Shown here in pieces: positions 10,681-20,504 of a stretch of DNA of 64,000 nucleotides; the stretch's first letter is position 1; every line of letters begins with the position of its first letter. The DNA is from Vibrio cyclitrophicus (GTDB lineage Bacteria > Pseudomonadota > Gammaproteobacteria > Enterobacterales > Vibrionaceae). Where the stretch lies: NCBI RefSeq assembly GCF_024347435.1, contig NZ_AP025480.1, forward strand, positions 186,001 through 250,000, read 5' to 3'. Under the pieces are notes generated by a model. That model was not told the origin of the DNA, did no database searches, and saw only the letters and a program-made list of their open reading frames with translations. The position numbers were made by a program, and so were the translations under genes.

Positions 10681-10712
10681 TAAAAAAACCGCCACATAGG
10701 TGACGGTTTAGG
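10681..10712 (-). terminator. acs terminator
   Basis: Minus-strand AAACCG-T-CAC and GTG-G-CGGTTT arms followed by a T run, 45 bases after the acs stop. Confidence 0.8.
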
Positions 10713-10755
10713 ATGAGCCTGTTTTAAACGGTAATTAGCTCGTGTTGCTGGTTGA

Positions 10756-12705
10756 TTATGCCAGTTCGGCTTTCTCTGCGATGAGCTTATCGACCACACT
10801 TGGATCTGCTAGTGTCGAAGTATCACCTAAGTTCCCCGTGTCGCCAGTGGCAATCTTACGCAAGATACGGCGCATAATTTTGCCTGAACGCGTTTTCGGT
10901 AACGAGTCGGTCCAGTGCAGGACATCGGGTGTTGCGATTGGGCCAATTTCTTTTCGTACCCAGTCTTTCACTTCTTTATGAAGCTCTGCGGTTGGGAACT
11001 CGCCATCATTCAGTGTGATGTAAGCATAAATTGCTTGGCCTTTAATATCATGAGGGATACCCACAATCGCAGCCTCAGCGATCTTATCGAATGCCACTAG
11101 AGCCGATTCAATCTCAGCGGTACCCATACGGTGACCTGATACGTTAAGTACATCATCGACACGACCAGTAATCCAGTAGTAGCCGTCTTCATCACGACGA
11201 GCACCGTCACTGGTGAAGTACATCCCTTTAAAAGTAGAGAAGTAAGTCTGTTCAAAACGGTCATGATCGCCATGAACGGTACGCATTTGACCTGGCCAAG
11301 AGTCCAGAATAACTAGGTTGCCGTCGGTTGCACCCTCAATGATATTACCCATGTTGTCAACCAACGCCGGTTGCACACCGAAGAATGGACGAGTTGCAGA
11401 GCCTGGTTTTAAGTCTGTTGCGCCCGGCAGTGGTGCAATCAAGATACCGCCCGTTTCTGTTTGCCACCATGTATCAACAATTGGCGATTGCTCATCACCG
11501 ATTGTTTTGTAGTACCACTCCCACGCTTCAGGGTTAATAGGTTCACCCACTGACCCCATGATTCGTAAACTGTCACGAGAGGTGCCTTCAACGGCTTCAT
11601 TACCTTTCGCCATTAATGCACGAATCGCGGTTGGCGCAGTATAAAGAATATTGACTTGGTGCTTATCAACCACTTCGCTCATACGACTGGTATTAGGGTA
11701 ATTAGGCACACCTTCGAATAGGATTGTTTTTGCACCATTGGCTAGTGGTCCGTAAACAAGGTATGTGTGACCGGTAATCCAACCCACATCGGCAGTACAC
11801 CAGAAAGTCTCGCCTTCTTGATAGTCGAATACGTATTTGAAGGTCATTGCTGCATAAACAAGGTAGCCACCTGTAGTGTGCATAACGCCTTTAGGTTTAC
11901 CTGTTGAGCCTGACGTATAAAGAATGAATAGTGGATCTTCTGCGTTCATCTCTTCTGGTGGGCAATCTGTAGATACATTAGCAATAGCATCGTGCCACCA
12001 CACATCGCGGTGTTCGTGCCATGCAACATCACCGCCAGTGCGTTTGAATACAACAACCTTCTCGATGTTTTTCACTTCAGGGTTAGTCAGTGCTTCGTCG
12101 ACATTCTTCTTCAGTGGAACCGCACGGCCGCCACGCACGCCTTCATCGGCAGTGATAACGACTTTAGAGTTGGAATCGATAATACGACCGGACAGTGCTT
12201 CTGGTGAGAAACCGCCAAATACCACTGTGTGAACCGCACCGATACGGGTACATGCCAGCATGGCAACTGCAGCTTCTGGAACCATTGGCATGTATAAACA
12301 AACCACATCCCCTTTGCGTACGCCTTGCTCTTTTAAAGCATTAGAAAACAGGCACACTTCTTTGTGCAGTTCGTTGAAGGTTAGGGTTTTATCATCAGTA
12401 GGGTCATCGCCTTCCCAGATGATAGCAACCTCATCACCTCGTTCAGCAAGGTGACGGTCGATACAGTTAGCCGAAACGTTAAGCGTGCCATCTTCAAACC
12501 ATCGAATATCAATGTGGCCAGGGTCGAAAGAAGTATTTTTTACCTGTGTGAAAGGCTTGATCCAATCAACGATTTTTCCGTGTTCACCCCAAAAGCCTTC
12601 AGGGTCAGAAACAGATTGCTGGTACATGGCTAGGTAAGTGTCATTATCCGCGTGTGTGGTTGATTTAATATTTTCTTTTACCGGATAAACGTGGGCTTCA
12701 CTCAT
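10756..12705 (-). CDS. acs: Acetyl-CoA synthetase
   Basis: Acs converts acetate, ATP and CoA to acetyl-CoA through acetyl-AMP, the high-affinity route of the acetate switch. The 649-residue protein shows the adenylate-forming signature [20 protein letters not shown] (about residues 265-284), the [10 protein letters not shown] block, and the C-terminal [14 protein letters not shown], whose Lys is the usual acetylation site that switches activity off. The start ATG has an AAGGAGAG site. The upstream region contains an ACTTTAGGAT element related to the repeats upstream of the symporter pair. CrbS/CrbR control of acs is known in Vibrio cholerae; here it is inferred. Confidence 0.97.
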   Translation of the reverse strand: MSEAHVYPVKENIKSTTHADNDTYLAMYQQSVSDPEGFWGEHGKIVDWIKPFTQVKNTSFDPGHIDIRWFEDGTLNVSANCIDRHLAERGDEVAIIWEGDDPTDDKTLTFNELHKEVCLFSNALKEQGVRKGDVVCLYMPMVPEAAVAMLACTRIGAVHTVVFGGFSPEALSGRIIDSNSKVVITADEGVRGGRAVPLKKNVDEALTNPEVKNIEKVVVFKRTGGDVAWHEHRDVWWHDAIANVSTDCPPEEMNAEDPLFILYTSGSTGKPKGVMHTTGGYLVYAAMTFKYVFDYQEGETFWCTADVGWITGHTYLVYGPLANGAKTILFEGVPNYPNTSRMSEVVDKHQVNILYTAPTAIRALMAKGNEAVEGTSRDSLRIMGSVGEPINPEAWEWYYKTIGDEQSPIVDTWWQTETGGILIAPLPGATDLKPGSATRPFFGVQPALVDNMGNIIEGATDGNLVILDSWPGQMRTVHGDHDRFEQTYFSTFKGMYFTSDGARRDEDGYYWITGRVDDVLNVSGHRMGTAEIESALVAFDKIAEAAIVGIPHDIKGQAIYAYITLNDGEFPTAELHKEVKDWVRKEIGPIATPDVLHWTDSLPKTRSGKIMRRILRKIATGDTGNLGDTSTLADPSVVDKLIAEKAELA

Positions 12706-12830
12706 TGCATCTCTCCTTGTGCCTACATTCTAAATGAACTGGCAACTTCCTTTGTGTTCAGTTTTTAAGTCTATTACAGGACTGTCGTTGTGTTATCACT
12801 CTCGGCTAGGACGACGATTTCCACAATTAG

Positions 12831-12840
12831 ACTTTAGGAT
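12831..12840. promoter_or_regulatory. Candidate CrbR half-site upstream of acs
   Basis: ACTTTAGGAT matches the ACTTTAGTCT repeat found at 24584-24593 at 8 of 10 positions and lies about 130 bases before the acs start. A weaker TTTTAAGTCT stretch lies nearer the gene. Assignment to CrbR is inference. Confidence 0.35.
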
Positions 12841-12923
12841 GAGACGCCGCTTTTCACTTACAAAATAGCAAGTTAAGTTCATTTTTGAGATGTTGCTCTC
12901 TATGTGGAAAGCTTGCAGTTGAA

Positions 12924-13556
12924 TTACGAATAAGAAGAGTTGAAGCGGGGCAAGTCGCCGTGCTTAAGGCGGACAAAGATCAGTGCTGCGGAGATAGCGT
13001 CTTGTAATGCATCATGTTTATTGACCGGGATAGGTAAATCGAGCTGGCGACAAATCGCATCCATGCTGAGGTCGAAATAAGCGTTGGGTAGCTGTCTTTC
13101 GAGTTTGTCTTGATAGAGTTGGCTCACTTCGACTAATCGGTTAGGCAGTGGAAATCCAAGCTGTTTTAAACAGGCACGATCGAGGATTTTCTTATCATAA
13201 CGAATGTGATAGCCGACTAAAGGACGATTTCCGATGAAGTTTAGTAGCTCAATCAGGGCTTGTTTTTCTTCTAGACCGTGCTTTAAATCTTGGTGACGAA
13301 TACGGTGAATCTTGATGGAATTGCAATCGAGCGATTGTGGCGCTCGAAGCCTAACTTCAAAAGGCTCACTGGTAATAATTCGATTGCCAATGATTTTTGT
13401 GGCGGCAATGGTGACTAATTCGGCCTGATTGGGGTCGAGGCTGGTGGTTTCACAATCTAAAGATACGTATTCATTATGGGCAGGCGCAACAAACAGAGGC
13501 TGATAAGGGGACCCTTTGAGTTTGTGGTGCCAGAAATAACGAACCAATCTATTCAT
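12924..13556 (-). CDS. DEDDh 3'-5' exonuclease (DnaQ-like)
   Basis: The 210-residue protein has all three exonuclease motifs: SLDCETTSLDP (ExoI, Asp and Glu), GYHIRYDKKILD (ExoII) and HDALQDAISAA (ExoIII with the general-base His and last Asp). It should degrade DNA or RNA ends from the 3' side, but it is too short to be the polymerase III epsilon subunit with its linker, and its substrate is unknown. It starts 12 bases after the cNMP/CBS/DUF294 gene, so the two are co-transcribed, and acs lies just downstream after the acs promoter gap. The constant pairing with an acetate locus hints at a regulatory rather than repair role, which is speculative. Confidence 0.85.
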   Translation of the reverse strand: MNRLVRYFWHHKLKGSPYQPLFVAPAHNEYVSLDCETTSLDPNQAELVTIAATKIIGNRIITSEPFEVRLRAPQSLDCNSIKIHRIRHQDLKHGLEEKQALIELLNFIGNRPLVGYHIRYDKKILDRACLKQLGFPLPNRLVEVSQLYQDKLERQLPNAYFDLSMDAICRQLDLPIPVNKHDALQDAISAALIFVRLKHGDLPRFNSSYS

Positions 13557-13568
13557 CGCTCAATTGCC

Positions 13569-15401
13569 TCAATCTCTTATCTGATAATGATAGCCGAGCC
13601 ATTGCTTGAACTTTTTGACCACATGCAGGCTATGGCGAAGCAGATCTCTATCTGCTCGCTCCATCAATTTAACGTTAATTTTATTGCTGCTGTGCTGTTG
13701 GGATAGTCGCTGAGATAACCGCCACTTAAAGAACTGCTTGAGTGCCTCGTTAAGGTTGTCAGCGGTGCTTTGTTCTAATACATTTTTATTGACGAGCTGT
13801 TCAATACGCTCAAAGGTGTTGTTTACGGTGACTCCATGCTCAAGGCTGAGTGCCCGAATACCATGGACTAGAGGAAAAATACCGCCTCGTTTGATATCGA
13901 GCCCTGACTTGGACTGTTTAACATTGCCAAACAAAGTGAGGGGAACCGAAAAGCTAAGGGCAGGGCGACAAAACTCAGTGAGGATTAACTCCTGTCCCAA
14001 CATCAAATTACTCAGGTGCTGCTTGACCGGTTTTAAAAGTTCTCTGTTACCCGCAACGGCGTGTGCATCCGCCATGATAGCAATATCCATGACGGTTTCT
14101 GGCGTGGCTTTTCTTACCCAACTCGTGAGGGTTTGTTTCCATTCTTGCTGAGAGTGCACCCATTTAGGGTTGTTGACCATTACGTTGCCTGGGCACAGTG
14201 GGTAACCTAATTGTTGCAGAGTGTGGGTGAGCTCGTTCATGGCACTTTGGCATTGATGCCACTCCAAGCCATCTTGAATGATGAGCGCATTATCTTGATC
14301 GGTTTTGAGAATCTGCTCTCCACGGCCTTCTGACCCCAGAACAATTAGACAGCAGTGATTATGCAGCGCGGGTGGAATCGTGAGTTCAAAGGCTTTCTCA
14401 ATTATCTGCTCGTTGACCGCTGAAATGAGCTCCATGATAAAGCGCGTGCGAATGCCATTACCGAGCAGGCTTTCGACCAATTGACGTTGTTTGTTGGAGG
14501 CCATTGCCAATTCTTCAACGCTGGTAGCTCGCGCAATACGTAAAGTGAGAACGTGTGAATGAGTGGAAAACGCACTAAGAATCTGAGTCATGTCCACCAT
14601 ACCAACTGCATTTAAACCATCACAAACCATCAACCTTTTTACGCGATTTCTGGTCATGGTAATCATGGCATTAAACAGGAAGTCACCTTGATTGACATTC
14701 ATCACTGGAAAGGTCGCTATGTCACCAACAGGCGTATCCAGAGGGCGGTTATCTAACATTACAGCATGTAATAAATTGGTTCTTGTGACAATTCCATACG
14801 GTAAGGTACATGATGATCTAAAAGCTTTTTGATCATAATGTTCTAAATGAACCAAGGCCGAGTCCAGCCCTTGTTCTTTAAGGGTTTGAGTGACTTGGTT
14901 GATAGGTTGGTTTGGTTCAAGTATCAGTGGAGGGTGATAGATCGACTCGTCTACTTTGGTCAGTATGAACTCGGCAAGATTCTGTTGCTGTTGAGCGGCT
15001 TCAATTAGCGCTTTTCTTGTCGAAAGGTTGTTATCAAAGTATGCGGCAAACTGGCCATTGGCGTGGTACAGCTCGAGAAAGACATCGGTTGGTAGTAGGT
15101 AGCTTAAAGTATCTTCTAGCGCGATATATTGGTGTTTGGTATGCGCGTCGAATTGGCTGCGGACATCAAAAATATCGTCATTGGCATAGTGAGCATAGAT
15201 CTCACCATCACTGCTTGCCCGCTCTTCGACTGCGCCTTTAATCAGAATATGCAGGTGACGACTTGGTTGGTCAGCTTCCAAAATCACCTCGTGCGCTCGG
15301 TAGTAAACCACATCCAATGACGAACGCAGTGTTAACTGCTCCGTATCGGACAGGCTATCGAAAGGTGGGTGCTGCATATTAAATTTATCAGGCATAAGCA
15401 T
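13569..15401 (-). CDS. cNMP-binding / CBS pair / DUF294 nucleotidyltransferase-like protein
   Basis: A soluble 610-residue protein with three parts. Residues about 15-130 form a cyclic-nucleotide-binding type beta roll (HLHILIKGAVEERAS). Residues about 150-280 form two CBS motifs (ALVHLEHYDQ and GDIATFPVMNVN to RLMVCDG). Residues about 300-600 form the DUF294 region with the nucleotidyltransferase-like motif VLGSEGRGEQILKTDQDNAL, which keeps the GS and DxD-type acidic residues seen in GlnD/GlnE enzymes. It may bind an adenine nucleotide and modify a partner, but no substrate is known. It is co-transcribed with the exonuclease and is divergent from the MFS-crbS genes. The upstream region carries an exact ACTTTAGTCT motif. 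Confidence 0.85.
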   Translation of the reverse strand: MLMPDKFNMQHPPFDSLSDTEQLTLRSSLDVVYYRAHEVILEADQPSRHLHILIKGAVEERASSDGEIYAHYANDDIFDVRSQFDAHTKHQYIALEDTLSYLLPTDVFLELYHANGQFAAYFDNNLSTRKALIEAAQQQQNLAEFILTKVDESIYHPPLILEPNQPINQVTQTLKEQGLDSALVHLEHYDQKAFRSSCTLPYGIVTRTNLLHAVMLDNRPLDTPVGDIATFPVMNVNQGDFLFNAMITMTRNRVKRLMVCDGLNAVGMVDMTQILSAFSTHSHVLTLRIARATSVEELAMASNKQRQLVESLLGNGIRTRFIMELISAVNEQIIEKAFELTIPPALHNHCCLIVLGSEGRGEQILKTDQDNALIIQDGLEWHQCQSAMNELTHTLQQLGYPLCPGNVMVNNPKWVHSQQEWKQTLTSWVRKATPETVMDIAIMADAHAVAGNRELLKPVKQHLSNLMLGQELILTEFCRPALSFSVPLTLFGNVKQSKSGLDIKRGGIFPLVHGIRALSLEHGVTVNNTFERIEQLVNKNVLEQSTADNLNEALKQFFKWRLSQRLSQQHSSNKINVKLMERADRDLLRHSLHVVKKFKQWLGYHYQIRD

Positions 15402-15421
15402 CGAAACAATTGGGAGTCTTT

Positions 15422-15467
15422 ACTTAGTCTGGCAAATTACCAGCGAAGCTCCAGACGACTTTAGTCT
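15422..15467. promoter_or_regulatory. Candidate CrbR sites upstream of the DUF294 gene
   Basis: ACTTAGTCTGG at 15422-15432 and an exact ACTTTAGTCT at 15458-15467 lie 20-66 bases before the DUF294 start, in the 230-base divergent gap with the MFS gene. Both match parts of the inverted repeat at 24584-24614. Shared control is inferred. Confidence 0.4.
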
Positions 15468-15631
15468 AAATGCGAGAATGGGTATCGATGAGAGTGAGAT
15501 ATTTCATTGAAATGCGACATTCAAACTAATTGAATATGGGAATACTATCCCAGTAATAATTCCCTTTTTCATCGTATGCGAGATAGGCATAATTAGTGCT
15601 GCCTTTTTCCGCACATTTTTATAGGTTATTT

Positions 15632-16828
15632 ATGTTTAGCCCTTCCCCTTATGGCTGGATCTCTCAGTATTTTCTTGGTTTCTTTTTTGCGTATGGCGTG
15701 TACTTGCCATTTTGGGCATTGTGGTTTGAAGACCAGGGCGTGTCTGCTGGTGATATTGGCGTATTAATTGGTATCGGTTTTGCGACGCGTTGTGTTGCCA
15801 ACCTAGTGATTACTCCACGAATCCATAAAGTGGAACATCTAATGCCAGCTCTGCGTTGTTTGAGCTTTGCAGCCTTATTGTTTGTCGGTTTCCATTTCTT
15901 TACTGGTGGTAGCTTCTTATTGATGTTGCTAGCCACAGTATTGTTCAATCTATGTTGTGGGCCGATCATTCCTCTTTCTGATGCGATGGCGAACCATTAC
16001 AGCTGCTTGAAAATGCTCGACTACGGCCGTACTCGTTTGTGGGGGTCGATTGCTTTTATTGCAGGTTCAACCGTGGTTGGTTTCCTAGTGGCCAAATTTG
16101 GCACTGATATGATTCTGTATACGGCTCTTGCGGGTGTGCTGCTGTCATTAGTTTTAGCGATGAGAAATCCTAACGTGATGCCAGTGACGTTATCGGAACA
16201 ACAAGCGGAACGACCTAAATTAGCTGAACTGTTGCGTGAATCATCTGTGGTTAAGTTTTTGGCTTTGATGGCACTGCTACAAGGTAGCCACGCCGCTTAT
16301 TACAGCTTTAGTGCTATTTATTGGAAAGAAGCAGGGCATTCGGAAGCGGTTATTGGTTATTTGTGGAGTTTAGGTGTTGTCGCAGAAGTTGCGGTGTTTG
16401 CTTTAAGTAAGCGACTTTTCTCTGGTCTTACTCTTCGCACTCTGTTTGTGATTGCTGCATTCGGTGTGATGGCTCGTTGGGGTATTACAGCATCAACGAC
16501 AGCGATTTTTGCACTGGTTATGGTGCAACTGCTGCACGGTGTGACGTTTGCGATGGCACACATCGCAGCGATTCAATACATCCAGTCTGAAGAACCGAAT
16601 AAGATGGTCGCACTACAGGCTCTGTATAACGCGATTCCATTAGGTGCTTTTATCGCACTAATGACCACCTTTAGTGGTTGGGGCTACGAGCTTTGGGGCG
16701 CCAATATTTTCTGGGGTATGGCTGCTATGGGTGCACTTGCTCTATTCATTAAGTTGGATGAGAGAAGTTCAGTGGTTGAGATTAATCAATTAGATTCGGA
16801 ACAGTCAGAATCTCAAAGCAAATGCTGA
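15632..16828 (+). CDS. HcaT-like MFS transporter
   Basis: I prefer the ATG at 15632 (MFSPSPYGWISQYFLG, 398 residues); the longer frame from 15596 adds 12 residues upstream of the first membrane helix. The protein shows about 12 hydrophobic segments and the MFS signature region GRTRLWGSIAFIAGS. It resembles the 3-phenylpropionate transporter HcaT of the nucleoside/phenylpropionate permease group. The true substrate is unknown; no aromatic degradation genes are nearby. It lies upstream of crbS on the same strand with a strong terminator in between. Confidence 0.75.
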   Translation: MFSPSPYGWISQYFLGFFFAYGVYLPFWALWFEDQGVSAGDIGVLIGIGFATRCVANLVITPRIHKVEHLMPALRCLSFAALLFVGFHFFTGGSFLLMLLATVLFNLCCGPIIPLSDAMANHYSCLKMLDYGRTRLWGSIAFIAGSTVVGFLVAKFGTDMILYTALAGVLLSLVLAMRNPNVMPVTLSEQQAERPKLAELLRESSVVKFLALMALLQGSHAAYYSFSAIYWKEAGHSEAVIGYLWSLGVVAEVAVFALSKRLFSGLTLRTLFVIAAFGVMARWGITASTTAIFALVMVQLLHGVTFAMAHIAAIQYIQSEEPNKMVALQALYNAIPLGAFIALMTTFSGWGYELWGANIFWGMAAMGALALFIKLDERSSVVEINQLDSEQSESQSKC

Positions 16829-16895
16829 TAATTAGAGTCTGAAGCACAGAATTTAAGCGATGCGATTGAGTTAATGCCCCATCCTTAGTTAAATA

Positions 16896-16927
16896 AAACC
16901 TCTCCCTTATGGAGAGGTTTTTTTATG
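16896..16927 (+). terminator. Terminator between the MFS gene and crbS
   Basis: AAACCTCTCC CTTAT GGAGAGGTTT followed by a T run to 16924. The T run abuts the first possible ATG of crbS at 16925, which argues for the later start at 16946. Confidence 0.9.
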
Positions 16928-16945
16928 GATGAAAAAGGGTTTTTA

Positions 16946-19900
16946 ATGCAAGGATGGATAGTAATTCCAGTCTCTTTAGCCTACTTGGGTGTGTTATTTC
17001 TGATCGCTTGGTATGGAGACAGGCAGGTTCGTTGGCTATCGAGTTGGCGCCCGTGGATCTATAGCCTCTCAATTGCGGTGTATTGTACTTCGTGGACATT
17101 CTATGGAACGGTCGGGCAGGCCAGCAATAACCCTTGGTCCTTTTTACCCATTTATCTCGCGCCTATTTTGGTATTTACACTTGGGTGGCGGATCTTAGCG
17201 CGGCTGATACTCATTGCGAAACGTGAACATATCACCTCAATTGCTGACTTTATTGCGGCTCGTTATGGCAAATCTCAAGGGCTAGCGGTTGCCGTGACCA
17301 TCATTGCTGTGGTCGGTATTCTTCCTTATATCGCATTACAACTTCGCGGTATTACCATGGGGTTAGATATTGTTGCCCCAAATCTGGCGGCTGATTTCGG
17401 CTATCAAGATTATCACGTGTCTTGGTTTGTGGTTGGTGCTTTGGCTATTTTTACGATGCTGTTTGGTACTCGGCACATCGATAACACAGAGCATCACCGT
17501 GGCATGATGATGGCGGTGGCATTTGAATCCATCGTTAAGCTCGCGGCTTTTTTAATTGTCGGTCTGTTTATTATTTATCTGGCGATGAGTAGCGATAAAA
17601 TCGACCTACTTGATGTTGCAGCCTCCACCTATAAATCACCTAACATTCCGACCTTAATCATTCATACCGTTTTAACCATGCTGGCGATTGTTTGCTTACC
17701 TCGTCAGTTCCATACCATGGTTGTTGAGAACGAGCGCCCACAGGATTTACATACCGCTCGTTGGTTATTCCCGGTTTACCTAATCTTGATGGGGCTGTTT
17801 GTTCTGCCCATTGCTTGGGCGGGTCAGGGGTTACTCACCAACATGCCTGCCGATACTTATGTCATCAGTGTACCAATGGCTGAAGGAGCGAATCACATTG
17901 CCTTGTTAGCCTTTCTTGGCGGTACTTCAGCGGCCAGTGGTATGGTGATTGTTTCGACTATTGCACTAGCGATTATGGTGTCGAACGACTTAGTGATGCC
18001 ATTGCTGCTGCGCCGGATGCGTTTGACTCAAAGAACCCATAAGCATTTTTCTGGCCTGTTATTGGTGATTCGTCGTGGGTTAATTCTACTGCTTTTACTT
18101 GGCGCTTGGGTGTTCTATCAGGCGCTAGATACGATCCATTCTTTGTCGGCGATCGGTTTTCTCTCCTTTGCTGCTATCGCGCAATTTGCACCGGCATTAT
18201 TAGGTGGTTTGTATTGGCGTCCAGGTAATCGCAAAGGTGTCTATGTCGGTTTGTTAGTCGGGTCAGTCGTTTGGCTTATTACCTTGATGAGCCAAACCAG
18301 CATGTTGGCAGGTGATAGCGAAAGCAACCTATTGTTATGGATAATCACGCCACCCGAATTGCTCAGTAGCTGGGATATCAGTAGCTCAAACTGGGGTATT
18401 GTATTGAGTATTACGCTCAATACTTTGTGTTATACCGTGGTGTCAATGACGACCAGACCAAGCCTAAGTGAGCGCTTACAATCAGCGGCATTTGTTGGCA
18501 CTCCGCTGCCTGAAAATGAAAATATAAGCCTCTATCAGAGCCGTGTCACGGTAGCTGAATTGGAGATGTTGGCGTCTCGTTTTGTCGGTCGTAAACGGGC
18601 AAAAAGTGCCTTACACAGTTACTGGCAACAACATGGTCAACCGCTACTTCCGAATCAACAAGCGCCTGCAAGTTTGATTCGACATGCAGAACGCGTGCTT
18701 GCGGGTGTGTTTGGTGCATCTTCAGCTAAGTTAGTACTTACTTCCGCTTTACAAGGCAGAAATATGCAGCTTGAAGAAGTGGCGACCATCGTTGATGAAG
18801 CCTCTGAGCTATATGACTTTAGTCGTGGCTTACTGCAAGGTGCAATCGAGCATATTGGCCAAGGTATTGCGGTGGTAGATAAACAGATGAGGCTGGTGGC
18901 ATGGAATCAGCGCTATTTAGAATTGTTTGAATTTCCTGCGGGGTTGATTCAAGTCGGTCGACCAATCGCTGATGTCATTCGTCATAATGCTGAACAAGGT
19001 TTGTGTGGTCCAGGCGACCCAGAGGATCACGTTCGACGTCGTGTTTATCACCTTGAGCAAGGCACTCGACATACATCTTCTCGTATTCGTCCTGATGGTC
19101 GAGTCATTGAAGTTCAAGGTAACCCGATGCCAAGTGGTGGCTTCGTCATGAGTTTTACTGACATCACGGTATTTAGACAAGCCGAGCAAGCGCTGAAAGA
19201 TGCCAATGAAAGTTTAGAATCAAGAGTCCATGAACGAACCCAAGAGCTCGAAAAACTTAACCATCGCTTAGTAAAAGCAACGCAAATATCTGATCAAGAA
19301 TCACAATCTAAGAGTCGTTTTTTAGCAGCGGTTAGCCATGATTTAATGCAACCACTGAATGCTGCTCGTTTGTTTGCTTCTTCACTCTCTGAAGTGGCAA
19401 AGGAACAAGAGGTGAAGCAGCTTTCATCCCATATCGAAAGTGCACTTGGTGCTGCTGAGGACTTGATTGGTGATTTATTAGATATCTCTCGATTGGAGTC
19501 GGGAAAGTTAGAAACCAATGTTCATGCGATTGCCGTGCATGATGTTCTTATCCATTTGAATGCTGAATTTAGTGCTTTGGCGACACAACAAAAAATCCAG
19601 TTCAAGATGATCCCTTCATCTCTGTTTATTCATTCTGACCCCAAATTGTTAAGGCGTGTTATTCAGAACTTTTTGACCAATGCTTTTCGTTACAACCCGG
19701 AAGGGAAAGTAGTACTGGGTGCGAGACGAGTTAACGGCCAGGTGCGAATTGATGTGTGGGATAACGGAACGGGTATCGACGAAGATAAGCAGCAAGAGAT
19801 CTTTGAAGAGTTTACTCGTGGTAGCCAAGTTCGTGCCGATCAAGGCTTGGGGTTAGGGCTCGCGATTTCTAAAGGCATCGCTCATGTTTTAGGTCACCAA

Positions 19901-20377
19901 ATATCAATGCGATCATGGCCAGGGCAAGGCAGTGTTTTTTCTATCACCTTGGCTAGAGCCGAACACGTTACTCCAATTGTACAAGTTTCAGCGCCAATGG
20001 CGACCAGCGACATCGAACACCTGAAAATATTGTGTGTCGATAATGAGCGCGAGATTTTGGTCGGGATGGAGAACTTGATTGGTCGCTGGGGCTGTGAGGT
20101 TAAGACGGCCGTCGACTTAGTCGAAAGCTTGAAGTGTCTCGATGATGATTGGCATCCGGATGTAATTTTCTCTGATTATCGCCTCGATAATGGCCGAACG
20201 GGGCTGGAAGTTTTGCAACAGTGTCGTTTACGTCTTGGCGACTCTTTTGAAGGTGTCATCATCAGTGCTGATAGAACCGATGACATGTTGGCTGCGATAA
20301 AGGCTAACAGCTTCAGCTTTATTGCTAAGCCAGTGAAACCGCTAAAACTCAGAGCAGTCTTAAATCGGGTGAGTTAA
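16946..20377 (+). CDS. crbS: Hybrid sensor histidine kinase with SSS-transporter domain (CrbS)
   Basis: The start at 16946 (MQGWIVIPVSLAYLGVLFL, 1143 residues) has AAAAAGGG upstream, whereas the ATG at 16925 sits on the T run of a terminator. Domains in order: about 13 membrane helices of the sodium/solute symporter family (1-500), a linker, a PAS domain (about 635-745), a short coiled coil, HisKA with the phospho-acceptor in VSHDLMQPLNAARLF (His near 798), HATPase with NAFRYNPEG, DNGTGI and GLGLGLAIS, and a receiver with SDYRLD and IAKPVKP (about 1025-1140). The CrbS/CrbR pair activates acs in Vibrio cholerae. Which ligand the transporter-like domain sees is unknown. Confidence 0.9.
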   Translation: MQGWIVIPVSLAYLGVLFLIAWYGDRQVRWLSSWRPWIYSLSIAVYCTSWTFYGTVGQASNNPWSFLPIYLAPILVFTLGWRILARLILIAKREHITSIADFIAARYGKSQGLAVAVTIIAVVGILPYIALQLRGITMGLDIVAPNLAADFGYQDYHVSWFVVGALAIFTMLFGTRHIDNTEHHRGMMMAVAFESIVKLAAFLIVGLFIIYLAMSSDKIDLLDVAASTYKSPNIPTLIIHTVLTMLAIVCLPRQFHTMVVENERPQDLHTARWLFPVYLILMGLFVLPIAWAGQGLLTNMPADTYVISVPMAEGANHIALLAFLGGTSAASGMVIVSTIALAIMVSNDLVMPLLLRRMRLTQRTHKHFSGLLLVIRRGLILLLLLGAWVFYQALDTIHSLSAIGFLSFAAIAQFAPALLGGLYWRPGNRKGVYVGLLVGSVVWLITLMSQTSMLAGDSESNLLLWIITPPELLSSWDISSSNWGIVLSITLNTLCYTVVSMTTRPSLSERLQSAAFVGTPLPENENISLYQSRVTVAELEMLASRFVGRKRAKSALHSYWQQHGQPLLPNQQAPASLIRHAERVLAGVFGASSAKLVLTSALQGRNMQLEEVATIVDEASELYDFSRGLLQGAIEHIGQGIAVVDKQMRLVAWNQRYLELFEFPAGLIQVGRPIADVIRHNAEQGLCGPGDPEDHVRRRVYHLEQGTRHTSSRIRPDGRVIEVQGNPMPSGGFVMSFTDITVFRQAEQALKDANESLESRVHERTQELEKLNHRLVKATQISDQESQSKSRFLAAVSHDLMQPLNAARLFASSLSEVAKEQEVKQLSSHIESALGAAEDLIGDLLDISRLESGKLETNVHAIAVHDVLIHLNAEFSALATQQKIQFKMIPSSLFIHSDPKLLRRVIQNFLTNAFRYNPEGKVVLGARRVNGQVRIDVWDNGTGIDEDKQQEIFEEFTRGSQVRADQGLGLGLAISKGIAHVLGHQISMRSWPGQGSVFSITLARAEHVTPIVQVSAPMATSDIEHLKILCVDNEREILVGMENLIGRWGCEVKTAVDLVESLKCLDDDWHPDVIFSDYRLDNGRTGLEVLQQCRLRLGDSFEGVIISADRTDDMLAAIKANSFSFIAKPVKPLKLRAVLNRVS

Positions 20378-20419
20378 TTAGGAATAATAAGCTCTAATTC
20401 CTAATTAATGAACGGATGT

Positions 20420-20446
20420 AAAAAGGCCTCGGGTGAGGCCTTTTTT
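20420..20446. terminator. Bidirectional terminator between crbS and fumC
   Basis: AAAAAGGCCTC GGGT GAGGCCTTTTTT, a perfect hairpin between two convergent genes. Confidence 0.93.
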
Positions 20447-20504
20447 GTTTCAGTAAGGCTCGTTAATACCTATTTATTTACTAATTTAATAATTTGCTAA
20501 CGAG

